Assembly: GCA_963775695.1 (NCBI GenBank)
Contig: CAVZJU010000001.1
Coordinates: forward strand, 310,001 to 374,000
DNA length: 64,000 bases
Reading direction: 5' to 3'
From: DATBLE01 sp963775695
GTDB lineage: Bacteria > Actinomycetota > Thermoleophilia > Gaiellales > Gaiellaceae
Part shown: piece after piece, positions 48,120 through 55,956 of the stretch
How the letters are laid out: each line of letters opens with the position of its first letter
Position numbering within the stretch: position 1 is the stretch's first letter
Position numbers and translations under genes: made by a program
The notes under the pieces: model-generated
Database searches by the model: none
What the model saw: only the letters and a program-made list of their open reading frames with translations
Told to the model about the DNA's origin: nothing

Positions 48120-49211
48120 GTGGCCCGCGGTCGCTACCGGATCCTGCTCGGGATGGCCGCAGGCGTCGGCAAGACCTATCGGATGCTCCAGGAGGGCCGC
48201 CAGGCTCAGGCGGAGGGCCGGGACGTCGTGATCGGCTACCTCGAGCCGCACGACCGGCCTGAAACGTCGGCACTTGCGGAGGGGCTCGAGGTCGTGCCCC
48301 GAATGCGCGCCGAGCACGGGACGCTGCAACTCGAGGAGATGGACGTCGACGCCGTCCTGCGTCGCGCGCCCGAGGTGGCGTTGATCGACGAGCTCGCGCA
48401 CACGAACGCGCCCGGGATGCGCAACCAGAAGCGCTACCAGGACATCGACGAGGTCCTCGACGCGGGCATCGACGTCATCTCGACCGTCAACGTCCAGCAT
48501 CTGGAGAGCCTGAACGACGCCATCTTCGAGCTGACCGAGACGCGTGTCCGCGAGACGTTCCCGGACCGGATCCTCACCGAGGCGGACGAGGTCGTGCTGG
48601 TCGACCTTGCCCCCGAGGCGCTCCAGGACCGCCTGCGGGCGGGCAAGGTCTATCCGCCGGAGCGCGCGCAGGTCGCGCTGGACAACTTCTTCCGGGCAGA
48701 GCGGCTCTCGGCGCTGCGCGAGCTCGCACTGCGGGAGGTCGCGGAGGACGTCGAGCAACGGCGGGCCTCGAAGACCCTCGAGCCGCTCAGCCAGCAGGCG
48801 GTCGCGGAGCGGGTGCTGGCGCTGATCGAGCCCCAGCCGAAGTCGCAGCGGATCATGCGGCGCGCCTGGCGCTCCGCCCAGCGGCTCGGGGCCGAGATGG
48901 ACGCGCTCTGGGTACGAAAGCCGGGCCGATCCCCGACCGAGGAGGAGGCGACGCAGCTGGCTGCCTTGCGTCGCCTCTCGGTCATCCTCGGGGTGCACTT
49001 TCTCGAGGAGGAGGGGGACGACCTCGTCGCCACGGTCCGGGGCGTCGCGGCCGAACGAGGATCGACGTATGTCTTCGTCGGTACGCCCGACGAGTCGCGC
49101 CGCCGGGAGATCTTCGGCGGGTCGCTGCTCTCCCGGATGGTCCGCGAATTACCCGGCATCGACATCCGCGTGGTCGCGAGCCGCGCCGAGCGGGACAAGC
49201 TGACGCCGTGA
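48120..49211 (+). CDS. KdpD-like N-terminal sensor protein (KdpD domain plus USP), separate gene
   Basis: 363 residues corresponding to the cytoplasmic N-terminal half of KdpD. KdpD domain (1-210): Walker-like GMAAGVGKTYRMLQEG (near 11-26), VVIGYLEPHDRPET, VALIDELAHTNAPG (near 88-101), DVISTVNVQHLESLND. A universal-stress-protein-like segment follows (about 235-363). No kinase domain. With the DUF4118/HisKA protein at 41398 it reconstitutes a whole KdpD; the two could act as a split sensor. It starts immediately after the kdpB stop. Confidence 0.88.
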   Translation: MARGRYRILLGMAAGVGKTYRMLQEGRQAQAEGRDVVIGYLEPHDRPETSALAEGLEVVPRMRAEHGTLQLEEMDVDAVLRRAPEVALIDELAHTNAPGMRNQKRYQDIDEVLDAGIDVISTVNVQHLESLNDAIFELTETRVRETFPDRILTEADEVVLVDLAPEALQDRLRAGKVYPPERAQVALDNFFRAERLSALRELALREVAEDVEQRRASKTLEPLSQQAVAERVLALIEPQPKSQRIMRRAWRSAQRLGAEMDALWVRKPGRSPTEEEATQLAALRRLSVILGVHFLEEEGDDLVATVRGVAAERGSTYVFVGTPDESRRREIFGGSLLSRMVRELPGIDIRVVASRAERDKLTP

Positions 49212-49768
49212 TCGTCGCGGTCATCGCACTCGCCGCGCTGGCCGTCCTTCTCGTCGCCGCTCTCGTCGCGCGCAGCGGGGTTCATCTCCGTCGGCGCAGG
49301 CCGGGTGAGCGCCGCATCCTCGTGCCGTTCACCGGGGGCACGCTCGACCCCACGGTGCTCGACGCGGCGATCCGGATCGCGCGCGCGGAGAGCGCGACTC
49401 TCGTGCCCGCCTACATCGTGGTCGTCCCGCTGCGCTACTCCGAGGACTCGCCGCTGGTCGAAGAGGTCGGCGTCGCGATGCCGATGCTGGAGGCGGTCGA
49501 GCGGGCCGCGGTGCGTGCGGGCGTTCCGGTCGATGCACGGATCGAGAAGGGACGCTCGCTCCCGCATGCCCTGCGGCTGCTCTGGGAGGCGGAGAGCTTC
49601 GACCGGATCGTCGCCCCCGCGACGCTTCATGGTGGATTCACGGCGAAAGACCTCGCGTGGCTGCTCGAGAACGCGCCTGCGGAGACGCTGGTCCTCAAGC
49701 CCCAGACGTCGCCGGGCATCTCACCCGAGTCGCTCGACGGCGGACGCTACCGGCTCGTCCGCAGCTAG
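49208..49768 (+). CDS. Membrane-anchored universal-stress-protein-like protein
   Basis: 186 residues: an N-terminal transmembrane helix (VAVIALAALAVLLVAALVA), an RRRRPGERRILVPFTGG junction and a USP-like alpha/beta domain (about 35-165). It is the last gene of the kdp locus and overlaps the KdpD-like gene by four bases. The nucleotide-binding G-x2-G-x9-G-(S/T) motif is not clear, so ATP binding is doubtful. Its TAG stop lies inside the left inverted repeat of the 162-bp element. Confidence 0.7.
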   Translation: MIVAVIALAALAVLLVAALVARSGVHLRRRRPGERRILVPFTGGTLDPTVLDAAIRIARAESATLVPAYIVVVPLRYSEDSPLVEEVGVAMPMLEAVERAAVRAGVPVDARIEKGRSLPHALRLLWEAESFDRIVAPATLHGGFTAKDLAWLLENAPAETLVLKPQTSPGISPESLDGGRYRLVRS

Positions 49769-49924
49769 AGACTTGATGTGAAATTCAGCCGGTGCCGGAT
49801 GCCGCCCCAGACACGGCGCCGGAGCGGCGCGCTCGCCCTCGACACGTAACGCTGTTACGCGCGGGCTCCGTCTTGGTCTGGAACGGCCCCGACGCGAGCC
49901 GAATTTCACATCAAGCCTCTAGCT
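49763..49924. mobile_element. 162-bp element with 27-bp terminal inverted repeats (MITE-like, or a large terminator)
   Basis: Left arm 49763-49789 (AGCTAGAGACTTGATGTGAA, then ATTCAGC) and right arm 49898-49924 are inverted copies with only two mismatches. The interior has a second short hairpin CGTAAC-GCT-GTTACG near 49845-49860. There is no coding capacity. It lies between convergent genes; the left arm supplies the stop codon of the USP-like gene. No flanking direct repeat is evident. Confidence 0.55.
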
Positions 49925-49934
49925 CGAGCTCGGG

Positions 49935-52175
49935 TCAGTCGCGAGACAGCATGCGCTCGAGCAGCAGGCGCGCGCCTGCCTTGTCGAGCATGTCGTTCAG
50001 GTTGCCGCACTTCGGCGACTGGACGCACGAGGGGCAGCCGTGCTCGCACGGGCAGCCGGCCAGGAGCTTCGCGGTGTCGGCGACCCAGCCCTCGAAGGCA
50101 TCGAAGCCGCGCTCCGTGATGCCGACGCCGCCGGGATGGCCGTCGTAGACGAAGATCGTCGGCCGGCCGGTCTGGAAGTGGACGTTGGTCGAGAGGCCGC
50201 CGATGTCCCAGCGGTCGCACATCGCCCAGAGCGGTAGCAGCGCGATCATCGAATGCTCCGCCGCGTGCAGGCTGCCGAGCAGCGCCGGCATCCGGTCGAT
50301 GGTTTCCAGCATCCACTCCTCCGGGCAGAACCAGATCGCCTCCGTCTCGAAAGTGGTCGCCGGCAGGTCGAGGGAGACGAGGTCGAGCGTCTCCTGCGTC
50401 GACGCCTTCTTCAGCTGGTAGGCGACGACCTGCTCGGTCACGGAGACGCGGCCCCAGCTCAGTTCGAGCCCGAGCCTCGGCTCCACCCGCTGGGGCTCCT
50501 CGATCGCGGTCGTCGTGTCCTTCTTCGCCTGCGTGTACAGGTCGCCGTCGAACGGCGAGACGAGCGCGACGCGGGCGTCGTGGTCGAGCTCGGCGACCCG
50601 ATACGACTGTCCCAGGTGGAGGTAGACGGCGCCCTCGTGCACCGTCGAGTACGCCCGCTCCCGCTCGACCAGGCCGAGGACGGAGCCCGTCGACGTGTCG
50701 ATCACCGAGAACGCATCGGGGCTGGTCGAGCGCAGCGGGACGCGGGCGGCCGGGTAGTCGCGGCCCGCCCAGACGTAGCCCGCGTGCGTGTGCCGCAGCT
50801 CCGGGAGCAGCGCCGCCCGCTCGAGCGCCTCGTCGCCGAGCAGGTCGCGGTCGCCGTCGTCGAGCGGCGCCTCGAAGGCGGCCGCCTGCACGTGGCCGTC
50901 GAGCACGCGTGGGTTGGCGTGGTCGAGGATCGCCGCCTCCACCCGCCGGCCGAGCAGTGCCTGCGGCTCGCGCATGAAGTACTGGTCGAGCGCGTCCTCG
51001 CTCGCGACCAGCAGGGCGAGCCCATGGCCGCGACGCCCGGCCCGGCCCCACTGCTGGCGGAGGCTCGCGACCGTGCCGGGGAAGCCGGTCGAGATCACGC
51101 AGTCGAGCATTCCGATGTCGATGCCGAGCTCGAGCGCGTCCGTCGCGGCCACGCCGAGCAGCTCGCCGGCGGCCAGCCGCCGCTCGATGTCCCGCCGTTG
51201 TGCCGGCGTGTACCCGGCCCTGTACGGAGAGAGCCTGTCGCGGTACTCCGAGCCGAGCCGGTCGACGGTGAACCTGTGGATCAGCTCCGCCGACTTCCGG
51301 CTCTTCGCGAAGCAGAGCGTGCGCAGCCCACGCTCGACCAGCGCCGCCATCAGGCGCGACGCCTCTCCGAGTGCGCTTGCGCGGATGCCGAGCTCCTCGT
51401 CGAGCAGCTCAGGGTTCCAGAGCGCGATCGTCCGTTCCGCCCGCGGCGCGGCGTCGTCGCCGATCACGGTGACGTCGAGGCCGAGCAGCGACCGCGCGAG
51501 CCGGTCAGGGTTCGCGATCGTCGCGGAGGCGAGCAGGAACCGGGGCTCGGCGCCGTAGATCCGCGCGATCCGCCGGAGTCGGCGAAGGACGTTGCCGACA
51601 TGCGACCCGAACACCCCGCGGTAGACGTGCGCCTCGTCGACCACGACGTACGCGAGGTTCGCGAGCACGTCGCCCCAACGGTCGTGATGAGGCAGGACAC
51701 CGACGTGCAGCATGTCCGGGTTGGACAGCACCAGGTTCGACCACTTGCGGATCTGCCACCGGCGCTCCGCCTCGGTGTCGCCGTCGTAGATCGCCGGCCG
51801 GACCCGCGGCACCTTCAGCCCGGTCAGCGAGCGGAACTGGTCCTGGGCGAGAGCCTTCGTCGGGTAGAGGTAGAGCGCGCGCCGCTTCGGCTCGCGTGCG
51901 AGCGCGTCGAGCACGGGCAGGTTGAAGGCGAGCGACTTCCCGCTCGCCGTGCCGGTGACGATCGCGACGTGCTCGCCCCGCTGCGCCGCGGTCCAGACAT
52001 CCGCCTGGTGCTCGTACAGCTCGTGGATGTCGCGCGCCTCGAGCGCCGCGCGGACCTTCGGCGAGAGTCCCTCCGGAAACGGCGTCGTGCGTGCGCTCCG
52101 TGCGGGTTCCTGGACGACATGGGCGAGCTCCGCGCCCTCGAGGACGCCGGCCCAGGGAGCAGTCTCGACCGCCAC
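49935..52175 (-). CDS. DEAD/DEAH-box helicase with DUF1998-type Cys cluster (MrfA-like)
   Basis: 746 residues. Helicase motifs: Q-like region, I TGTASGKSLAF (near 73), II VDEAH (near 184), III SATIAN, IV-VI CFAKSRKSAELIHRF, TDALELGIDIG, QQWGRAGRRG. The C-terminal third has the DUF1998 zinc-binding cluster CPCEHGCPSCVQSPKCGN (near 716-733). MrfA-type helicases with this cluster act in DNA repair (B. subtilis MrfA with exonuclease MrfB); no mrfB-like gene adjoins. GTG 52175 is leaderless-type and agrees with the family N-terminus. Confidence 0.9.
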   Translation of the reverse strand: MAVETAPWAGVLEGAELAHVVQEPARSARTTPFPEGLSPKVRAALEARDIHELYEHQADVWTAAQRGEHVAIVTGTASGKSLAFNLPVLDALAREPKRRALYLYPTKALAQDQFRSLTGLKVPRVRPAIYDGDTEAERRWQIRKWSNLVLSNPDMLHVGVLPHHDRWGDVLANLAYVVVDEAHVYRGVFGSHVGNVLRRLRRIARIYGAEPRFLLASATIANPDRLARSLLGLDVTVIGDDAAPRAERTIALWNPELLDEELGIRASALGEASRLMAALVERGLRTLCFAKSRKSAELIHRFTVDRLGSEYRDRLSPYRAGYTPAQRRDIERRLAAGELLGVAATDALELGIDIGMLDCVISTGFPGTVASLRQQWGRAGRRGHGLALLVASEDALDQYFMREPQALLGRRVEAAILDHANPRVLDGHVQAAAFEAPLDDGDRDLLGDEALERAALLPELRHTHAGYVWAGRDYPAARVPLRSTSPDAFSVIDTSTGSVLGLVERERAYSTVHEGAVYLHLGQSYRVAELDHDARVALVSPFDGDLYTQAKKDTTTAIEEPQRVEPRLGLELSWGRVSVTEQVVAYQLKKASTQETLDLVSLDLPATTFETEAIWFCPEEWMLETIDRMPALLGSLHAAEHSMIALLPLWAMCDRWDIGGLSTNVHFQTGRPTIFVYDGHPGGVGITERGFDAFEGWVADTAKLLAGCPCEHGCPSCVQSPKCGNLNDMLDKAGARLLLERMLSRD

Positions 52176-52181
52176 GCGGCG

Positions 52182-52187
52182 AGCGTA
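52182..52187 (-). promoter_or_regulatory. Leaderless-type -10 element for the helicase gene
   Basis: TACGCT on the minus strand, then CGCCGC, then GTG 52175. Confidence 0.6.
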
Positions 52188-52204
52188 GCGGTCGGGTGGG
52201 CGGC

Positions 52205-52501
52205 CTAGATCTCGGCGACCTGCTCGAGCGTCCGCGGCTCGAAGTGCTCCACGAGCTCCTGGAGCCGCGCGACCCGCTCGTGGTAGCCCGCCTCGCCGCG
52301 CCAGGTGCGGACCGCGGCGATCGTCTCCCACGGGCCGAAGCTGACGAACGTCCCTGGGCTCTCCACGTCGCGGAGCAGTCGCGCGTGCGCCCGGAGCCCC
52401 TGCCTGTGGCTCCACTCGGCCCATTCTCGCCAGCGCTCGACGAACTCGTCCTCGAGGCCGGGCCTCACTTGCCAGGTCGTGTGCGTGAACGTGGTTCCCA
52501 T
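52205..52501 (-). CDS. Antibiotic-biosynthesis-monooxygenase (ABM) domain protein
   Basis: 98 residues forming one dimeric alpha/beta-barrel ABM domain: WQVRPGLEDEFVERWREWAEW, FVSFGPWETIAAVRTWR. Such small proteins include quinone-forming monooxygenases and haem-degrading enzymes, but many are of unknown activity. A GGAGGT site precedes ATG 52501. It sits upstream of the helicase on the same strand; the helicase has its own -10 element 18 bp before the end of this gene. Confidence 0.8.
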   Translation of the reverse strand: MGTTFTHTTWQVRPGLEDEFVERWREWAEWSHRQGLRAHARLLRDVESPGTFVSFGPWETIAAVRTWRGEAGYHERVARLQELVEHFEPRTLEQVAEI

Positions 52502-52548
52502 CGCACCTCCACGGAAAGCAGTTGACCGTGACACGATGCTAGCCGGGA

Positions 52549-53340
52549 ATGACCGACTCGCCGGTTCCGCGTTGCCTGACGATCGCCGGCTCCGACTCGG
52601 GAGGCGGGGCGGGCATCCAGGCCGACCTGAAGGCCTTCGCCGCCGCAGGGTGCTACGGCACGACCGCGATCGTCGCCCTGACCGCACAGAACACGGTCGG
52701 TGTCGCCGACGTGCTGGAGGTGCCGCCGGAATTCGTGCGGGCGCAGCTCGAGGCGGTGTTCTCGGATATCGGCGTGGACGCTGCCAAGACCGGGATGCTG
52801 TTCTCGGCCGCCGTGATCGAAGCGGTCGCGGACTTCCTGGTCGACCACCCGGTGCCGCTGGTGGTCGATCCGGTGATGGTCGCGAGCTCCGGGGCCCGGC
52901 TGCTCCGGGACGACGCCGTCGAGGCGCTGGTCGAGCGGCTCTTCCCTCTCGCCACCGTGGTGACACCGAACGTTCCCGAGGCCCGTGCGCTCACGGCAGT
53001 GACAGGCTCGAGCCTGTCACTGCTGGCGGAGCGGATCCACGCTCTGGGAGCGCCTGCGGTGATCGTCACCGGCGGCCACGCCGAGCAACCGGCCGACCAC
53101 CTTTTCGACGGCCGCGACCACGTCGAGATCCCGGTCGAGCGCCATGACGTCGCCGCCACGCACGGCGCCGGCTGTACCCATTCGGCCACGCTCGCCGCGG
53201 GTCTGGCCCGGGGACTGTCCCTGCCGGAAGCCGCTCGCCTCGCAGCCGCGGCTGCGAGCAGGGCGGTCGAGCAGGGCCTCGAGGAGATCGGCGCCGGCGA
53301 CGGTCCCGTCGACTCGCTGGGGATCCGTGCGGGTCGGTGA
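52549..53340 (+). CDS. thiD: Hydroxymethylpyrimidine (phosphate) kinase ThiD
   Basis: Phosphorylates HMP to HMP-P and HMP-PP in thiamine synthesis. 263 residues, ribokinase-like fold: N-terminal TIAGSDSGGGAGIQADLKAF (near 11-30), GYGTTAIVALTAQN equivalent CYGTTAIVALTAQN, VDPVMVASSG (near 105), and the catalytic C-terminal ATHGAGCTHSATLAAGL (near 204-220). Divergent from the ABM gene, 47 bp apart. It overlaps thiL by 14 bp. Confidence 0.95.
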   Translation: MTDSPVPRCLTIAGSDSGGGAGIQADLKAFAAAGCYGTTAIVALTAQNTVGVADVLEVPPEFVRAQLEAVFSDIGVDAAKTGMLFSAAVIEAVADFLVDHPVPLVVDPVMVASSGARLLRDDAVEALVERLFPLATVVTPNVPEARALTAVTGSSLSLLAERIHALGAPAVIVTGGHAEQPADHLFDGRDHVEIPVERHDVAATHGAGCTHSATLAAGLARGLSLPEAARLAAAAASRAVEQGLEEIGAGDGPVDSLGIRAGR

Positions 53341-54160
53341 CGTCGGCGAGTTCGGCCTGCTCGCCGAGCTGGAGCGGCGCGGCCTCGCGGTGCAGATAGA
53401 GAACGACGCGGCCGAGCTGGCCGGAGGCCGCGTCATCACCCAGGACGCGCTGGTCGAGGGCGTGCACTTCCGCCTGGACTGGATCTCCTGGCGTGAGCTC
53501 GGGTTCCGCGCCGCGGCGGTCAACCTCAGCGACCTCGCCGCCTCCGGTGCGACGCCCGAAGGGCTCGTGGTCACGCTCGCGACGCCATCCGAGACGGCCG
53601 TCGCCGACGTCGTGGAGCTGTATGAGGGCCTCGGCGAGGCGGGCGTGCCCGTGATCGGCGGCGACACGACCTCCGCCGACCGGCTCGTGCTGAGCGTGAC
53701 CGCGATCGGCCGCTCCGACCGCGTTCCCGGCCGGGCAGGCGCGGGGCCGGGCGACGTCCTGGTCGTGACCGGGCCGCTCGGCGCCGGGGGAGCGGCATTT
53801 CGCGCCGGGCGGTACGCACGCCCGCCGCTTCGCCTCGCGGAGGGCCGCAGGCTGGCCGCCACGGCCCATGCCATGCTCGACCTCTCCGACGGGCTTGCCC
53901 GCGACGCCGGGCACATCTCCCGCCGATCGGGATGCCGGCTGGTGATCGACCTCGAGCGGGTCCCGCTGGCCGAAGGCGCGGAACTCGACGACCTCGGCTT
54001 CGGCGAGGACTACGAGCTCCTGGCCGCCCTTCCCGATTCGAGCGCTGCCTTTGCCGAGATCGGGCGCTGCGCGGAAGGCGAAGGCGTCGAGTTGCTCCTT
54101 CGCGGGCAGCGTGTGGAGCTCGCCGGATTCGAGCACTTCCGCGCACGAGACCCGGGCTGA
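53327..54160 (+). CDS. thiL: Thiamine-monophosphate kinase ThiL
   Basis: Makes thiamine pyrophosphate from thiamine phosphate. 277 residues, slightly shorter than usual (about 310-330). AIR-synthase-like fold: NDAAELAGGRVITQDALVEGVHF is split around residues 26-48, NLSDLAASGATPEG (near 66), GGDTTSADRLVLSVTAIG (near 110), MLDLSDGLARDAGHIS (near 184), GFGEDYELLAALP (near 225). GTG 53327 overlaps the end of thiD and has a GGGGA site. No other thiamine genes follow. Confidence 0.93.
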   Translation: MRVGDVGEFGLLAELERRGLAVQIENDAAELAGGRVITQDALVEGVHFRLDWISWRELGFRAAAVNLSDLAASGATPEGLVVTLATPSETAVADVVELYEGLGEAGVPVIGGDTTSADRLVLSVTAIGRSDRVPGRAGAGPGDVLVVTGPLGAGGAAFRAGRYARPPLRLAEGRRLAATAHAMLDLSDGLARDAGHISRRSGCRLVIDLERVPLAEGAELDDLGFGEDYELLAALPDSSAAFAEIGRCAEGEGVELLLRGQRVELAGFEHFRARDPG

Positions 54161-54187
54161 GCATGCCCGGGCCAGACGCCCCCGAGC

Positions 54188-54508
54188 TCAGACCCCCAGC
54201 CAGTCGGCGAACTGCCGCTCGAAGTGGCTTCGCGAGCGGGCGCCCACCACCGTCCGCTGCGCCGTCCCGCCGGCGAAGAGGATCACCGTCGGCAGTGACA
54301 GCACTCCGTGGTCGGCGGCGCTGAGCGGGTGCTCGTCGATGTTCACGGTGGCGAAGCCGATCCGCTCGCCGTGAGCGGCCTCCAGCTCCTCCAGTGCCCT
54401 GGCTACCGCCCTGCACGGGCTGCACCACGGCGCCCAGAAGTCCACGACCACGGGCCGGTCCGCCTCGAGCACGTCGGTGGAGAACGTCGCGTCGGTGATC
54501 TCGAGCAC
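54188..54508 (-). CDS. Thioredoxin-family protein (WCSPC active site)
   Basis: 106 residues, a plain thioredoxin fold: PVVVDFWAPWCSPCRAVARALEEL holds the redox pair in a CSPC motif (classical thioredoxin is CGPC), cis-proline in LSLPTVILFAGG, C-terminal helix. No signal peptide, so a cytosolic disulfide reductase. GTG 54508 gives the usual length; a TTG at 54535 would add nine residues but lies in a hairpin loop. A thioredoxin reductase is not in the window. Confidence 0.85.
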   Translation of the reverse strand: MLEITDATFSTDVLEADRPVVVDFWAPWCSPCRAVARALEELEAAHGERIGFATVNIDEHPLSAADHGVLSLPTVILFAGGTAQRTVVGARSRSHFERQFADWLGV

Positions 54509-54523
54509 GATTAACCCTGCTCC

Positions 54524-54544
54524 GGTGCCGGCCAAGCCGGCACC
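54524..54544 (-). terminator. Hairpin between the glycosyltransferase and thioredoxin genes
   Basis: GGTGCCGGC and GCCGGCACC, nine-base arms with a three-base loop, directly upstream of the thioredoxin gene and downstream of the glycosyltransferase on the minus strand. No T run; a terminator or leader structure. Confidence 0.4.
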
Positions 54545-54571
54545 TCCGCCGGTTGAAGATCGGACATCTTC

Positions 54572-55294
54572 TCAGCGTAGTCGTCCGGTCAGGGCCTGCA
54601 GCCCGAGGTGCGGCACCCGCCAGATCGCCTCGAGCACGATCGCTCGGCTCATCTTGGAGGCGCCGACCTCACGGTCGGCGAAGGCGATCGGGATCTCGAC
54701 CACCCGGAATCCGGCCCGGAGCGCGCGATAGGTGGTCTCGATCTGGAACGCGTAGCCACGCGACGAGACGGCGTCGAGGTCGATGCGCTCGAGCACCTCG
54801 CGGCGGTAGCATTTGAACCCCCCGGTCAGGTCGCGGATGCGGGTGGCGAGCAGCGTCTGCGCGTAGAGCGAGCCTGCGCGCGAGACGAAGCGCCGCCCGG
54901 CGCCCCAGTCCTCGATGCGACCGCCCTCGACGTAGCGCGAGCCGAGCACGAGGTCGGCGTCGGCCGCGGCGGCGATCAGACGCGGCACGTCGTCCGGGTC
55001 GTGGGAGAAGTCGCAGTCCATTTCGAGCACGAGTTCGGCTCCGTCGTCGAGCGCACGCCGGAAGCCGGCCAGGTAGGCGGGACCGAGCCCCTCCTTCGCC
55101 GCTCGGTGGAGCACGGCGACGCGGCCGTCGTGCTCGGCGGAGAGCCGGTCGGCGAGCTCGCCGGTCCCGTCCGGCGAGTTGTCGTCGATCACCAGCACGC
55201 GGTCGTCTGGCCCGAGCCGCTCGAGCAGCGCGGCGACCATCGGCCCGAGGTTCTCGCGCTCGTTGTAGGTGGGGAGGCAGACGCAGGCCCGCAT
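54572..55294 (-). CDS. Dolichol-phosphate-mannose synthase-like glycosyltransferase (GT2)
   Basis: 240 residues. GT2 fold with LPTYNERENLGPMV at the start, VIDDNSPDGTG (near 34-44), metal-binding MDCDFSHDPDDVPRL (near 92-106), GSRYVEGGRIEDWG, and LTGGFKCYRREVLERI (near 157). It should transfer mannose (or another sugar) from GDP-sugar to polyprenyl phosphate; it lacks the C-terminal membrane domain, like actinobacterial Ppm1. ATG 55294 lacks a clear ribosome site. Confidence 0.88.
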   Translation of the reverse strand: MRACVCLPTYNERENLGPMVAALLERLGPDDRVLVIDDNSPDGTGELADRLSAEHDGRVAVLHRAAKEGLGPAYLAGFRRALDDGAELVLEMDCDFSHDPDDVPRLIAAAADADLVLGSRYVEGGRIEDWGAGRRFVSRAGSLYAQTLLATRIRDLTGGFKCYRREVLERIDLDAVSSRGYAFQIETTYRALRAGFRVVEIPIAFADREVGASKMSRAIVLEAIWRVPHLGLQALTGRLR

Positions 55295-55438
55295 GTCGGG
55301 GACGATGGAAGCACAGGCGGCTGCCGCCCCGGTCTCGTAAAGGTTCGTTCACATCGGGTTTCGAGCGGTCGGGGGCGGATACCAGCCGGCCAGGGGTCGG
55401 CTTCGACACCGGCCGGAACGAGTTCGAAGGAGGAGCCC

Positions 55439-55888
55439 GTGAGAAGGGTCTATCTCGTAGGAATCGCGGTGGCGGCCGCGGCCGTGGCTGCATTTCCCGG
55501 CACCGCAAGCTCCGCCGTGGCGGTCTGCAGCAGCACGACCTCCCCGCAGCCGATGTTCACCACCCTCCAGAACACCGCGTACCTGCACAAGGCGCCGGCG
55601 CCTGTCGCCTACCCGTGGCTCTGGAACGACGGCGCGAACATCCCGGCCGCGGTCCTGACCTCGAAGCTCGGCGCGGCGTTCCAGCGGGGGAACCTGGCGA
55701 ACGAGGCCGGGAAGTACACGCTCGTGTGCAATCCGGTGTCGGTGCCGGGGGTCACGCTCACGGCGACCTCGATGTACGTGGACAATCAGGGCAGCCCGGT
55801 TCCCGCGTTCTACCCGTACATCGACAACGGGATGCCCATCCCGGGCGTGCATCAGGTCTACGCCGCGGCCGCGCCTGCGGCCGGCTGA
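55439..55888 (+). CDS. Small secreted protein of unknown function
   Basis: 149 residues with signal peptide (VYLVGIAVAAAAVAAFPGTASSA). The mature part has two cysteines (VCSSTTSP and LVCNPVSVPG), about 13% proline, and no recognised domain. GTG 55439 has a strong GAAGGAGGAG site. Neighbouring genes give no hint. An extracellular structural or adhesive role would be guesswork. Confidence 0.7.
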   Translation: MRRVYLVGIAVAAAAVAAFPGTASSAVAVCSSTTSPQPMFTTLQNTAYLHKAPAPVAYPWLWNDGANIPAAVLTSKLGAAFQRGNLANEAGKYTLVCNPVSVPGVTLTATSMYVDNQGSPVPAFYPYIDNGMPIPGVHQVYAAAAPAAG

Positions 55889-55942
55889 GCCGATGCGCCG
55901 GTGGGGGGCTGACGCCCCCCACCCACCGCGGCGGGCTCTCCG

Positions 55943-55948
55943 TATGAT
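55943..55948 (+). promoter_or_regulatory. Leaderless-type -10 element for polX
   Basis: TATGAT, eight bases before GTG 55957. Confidence 0.55.
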
Positions 55949-55956
55949 CGAGAACG

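Noticed and set aside
54608..55438. Plus-strand frame upstream of the small secreted protein
   Set aside because: It is antisense to the glycosyltransferase and has no homology; the strong ribosome site and signal peptide begin at 55439.
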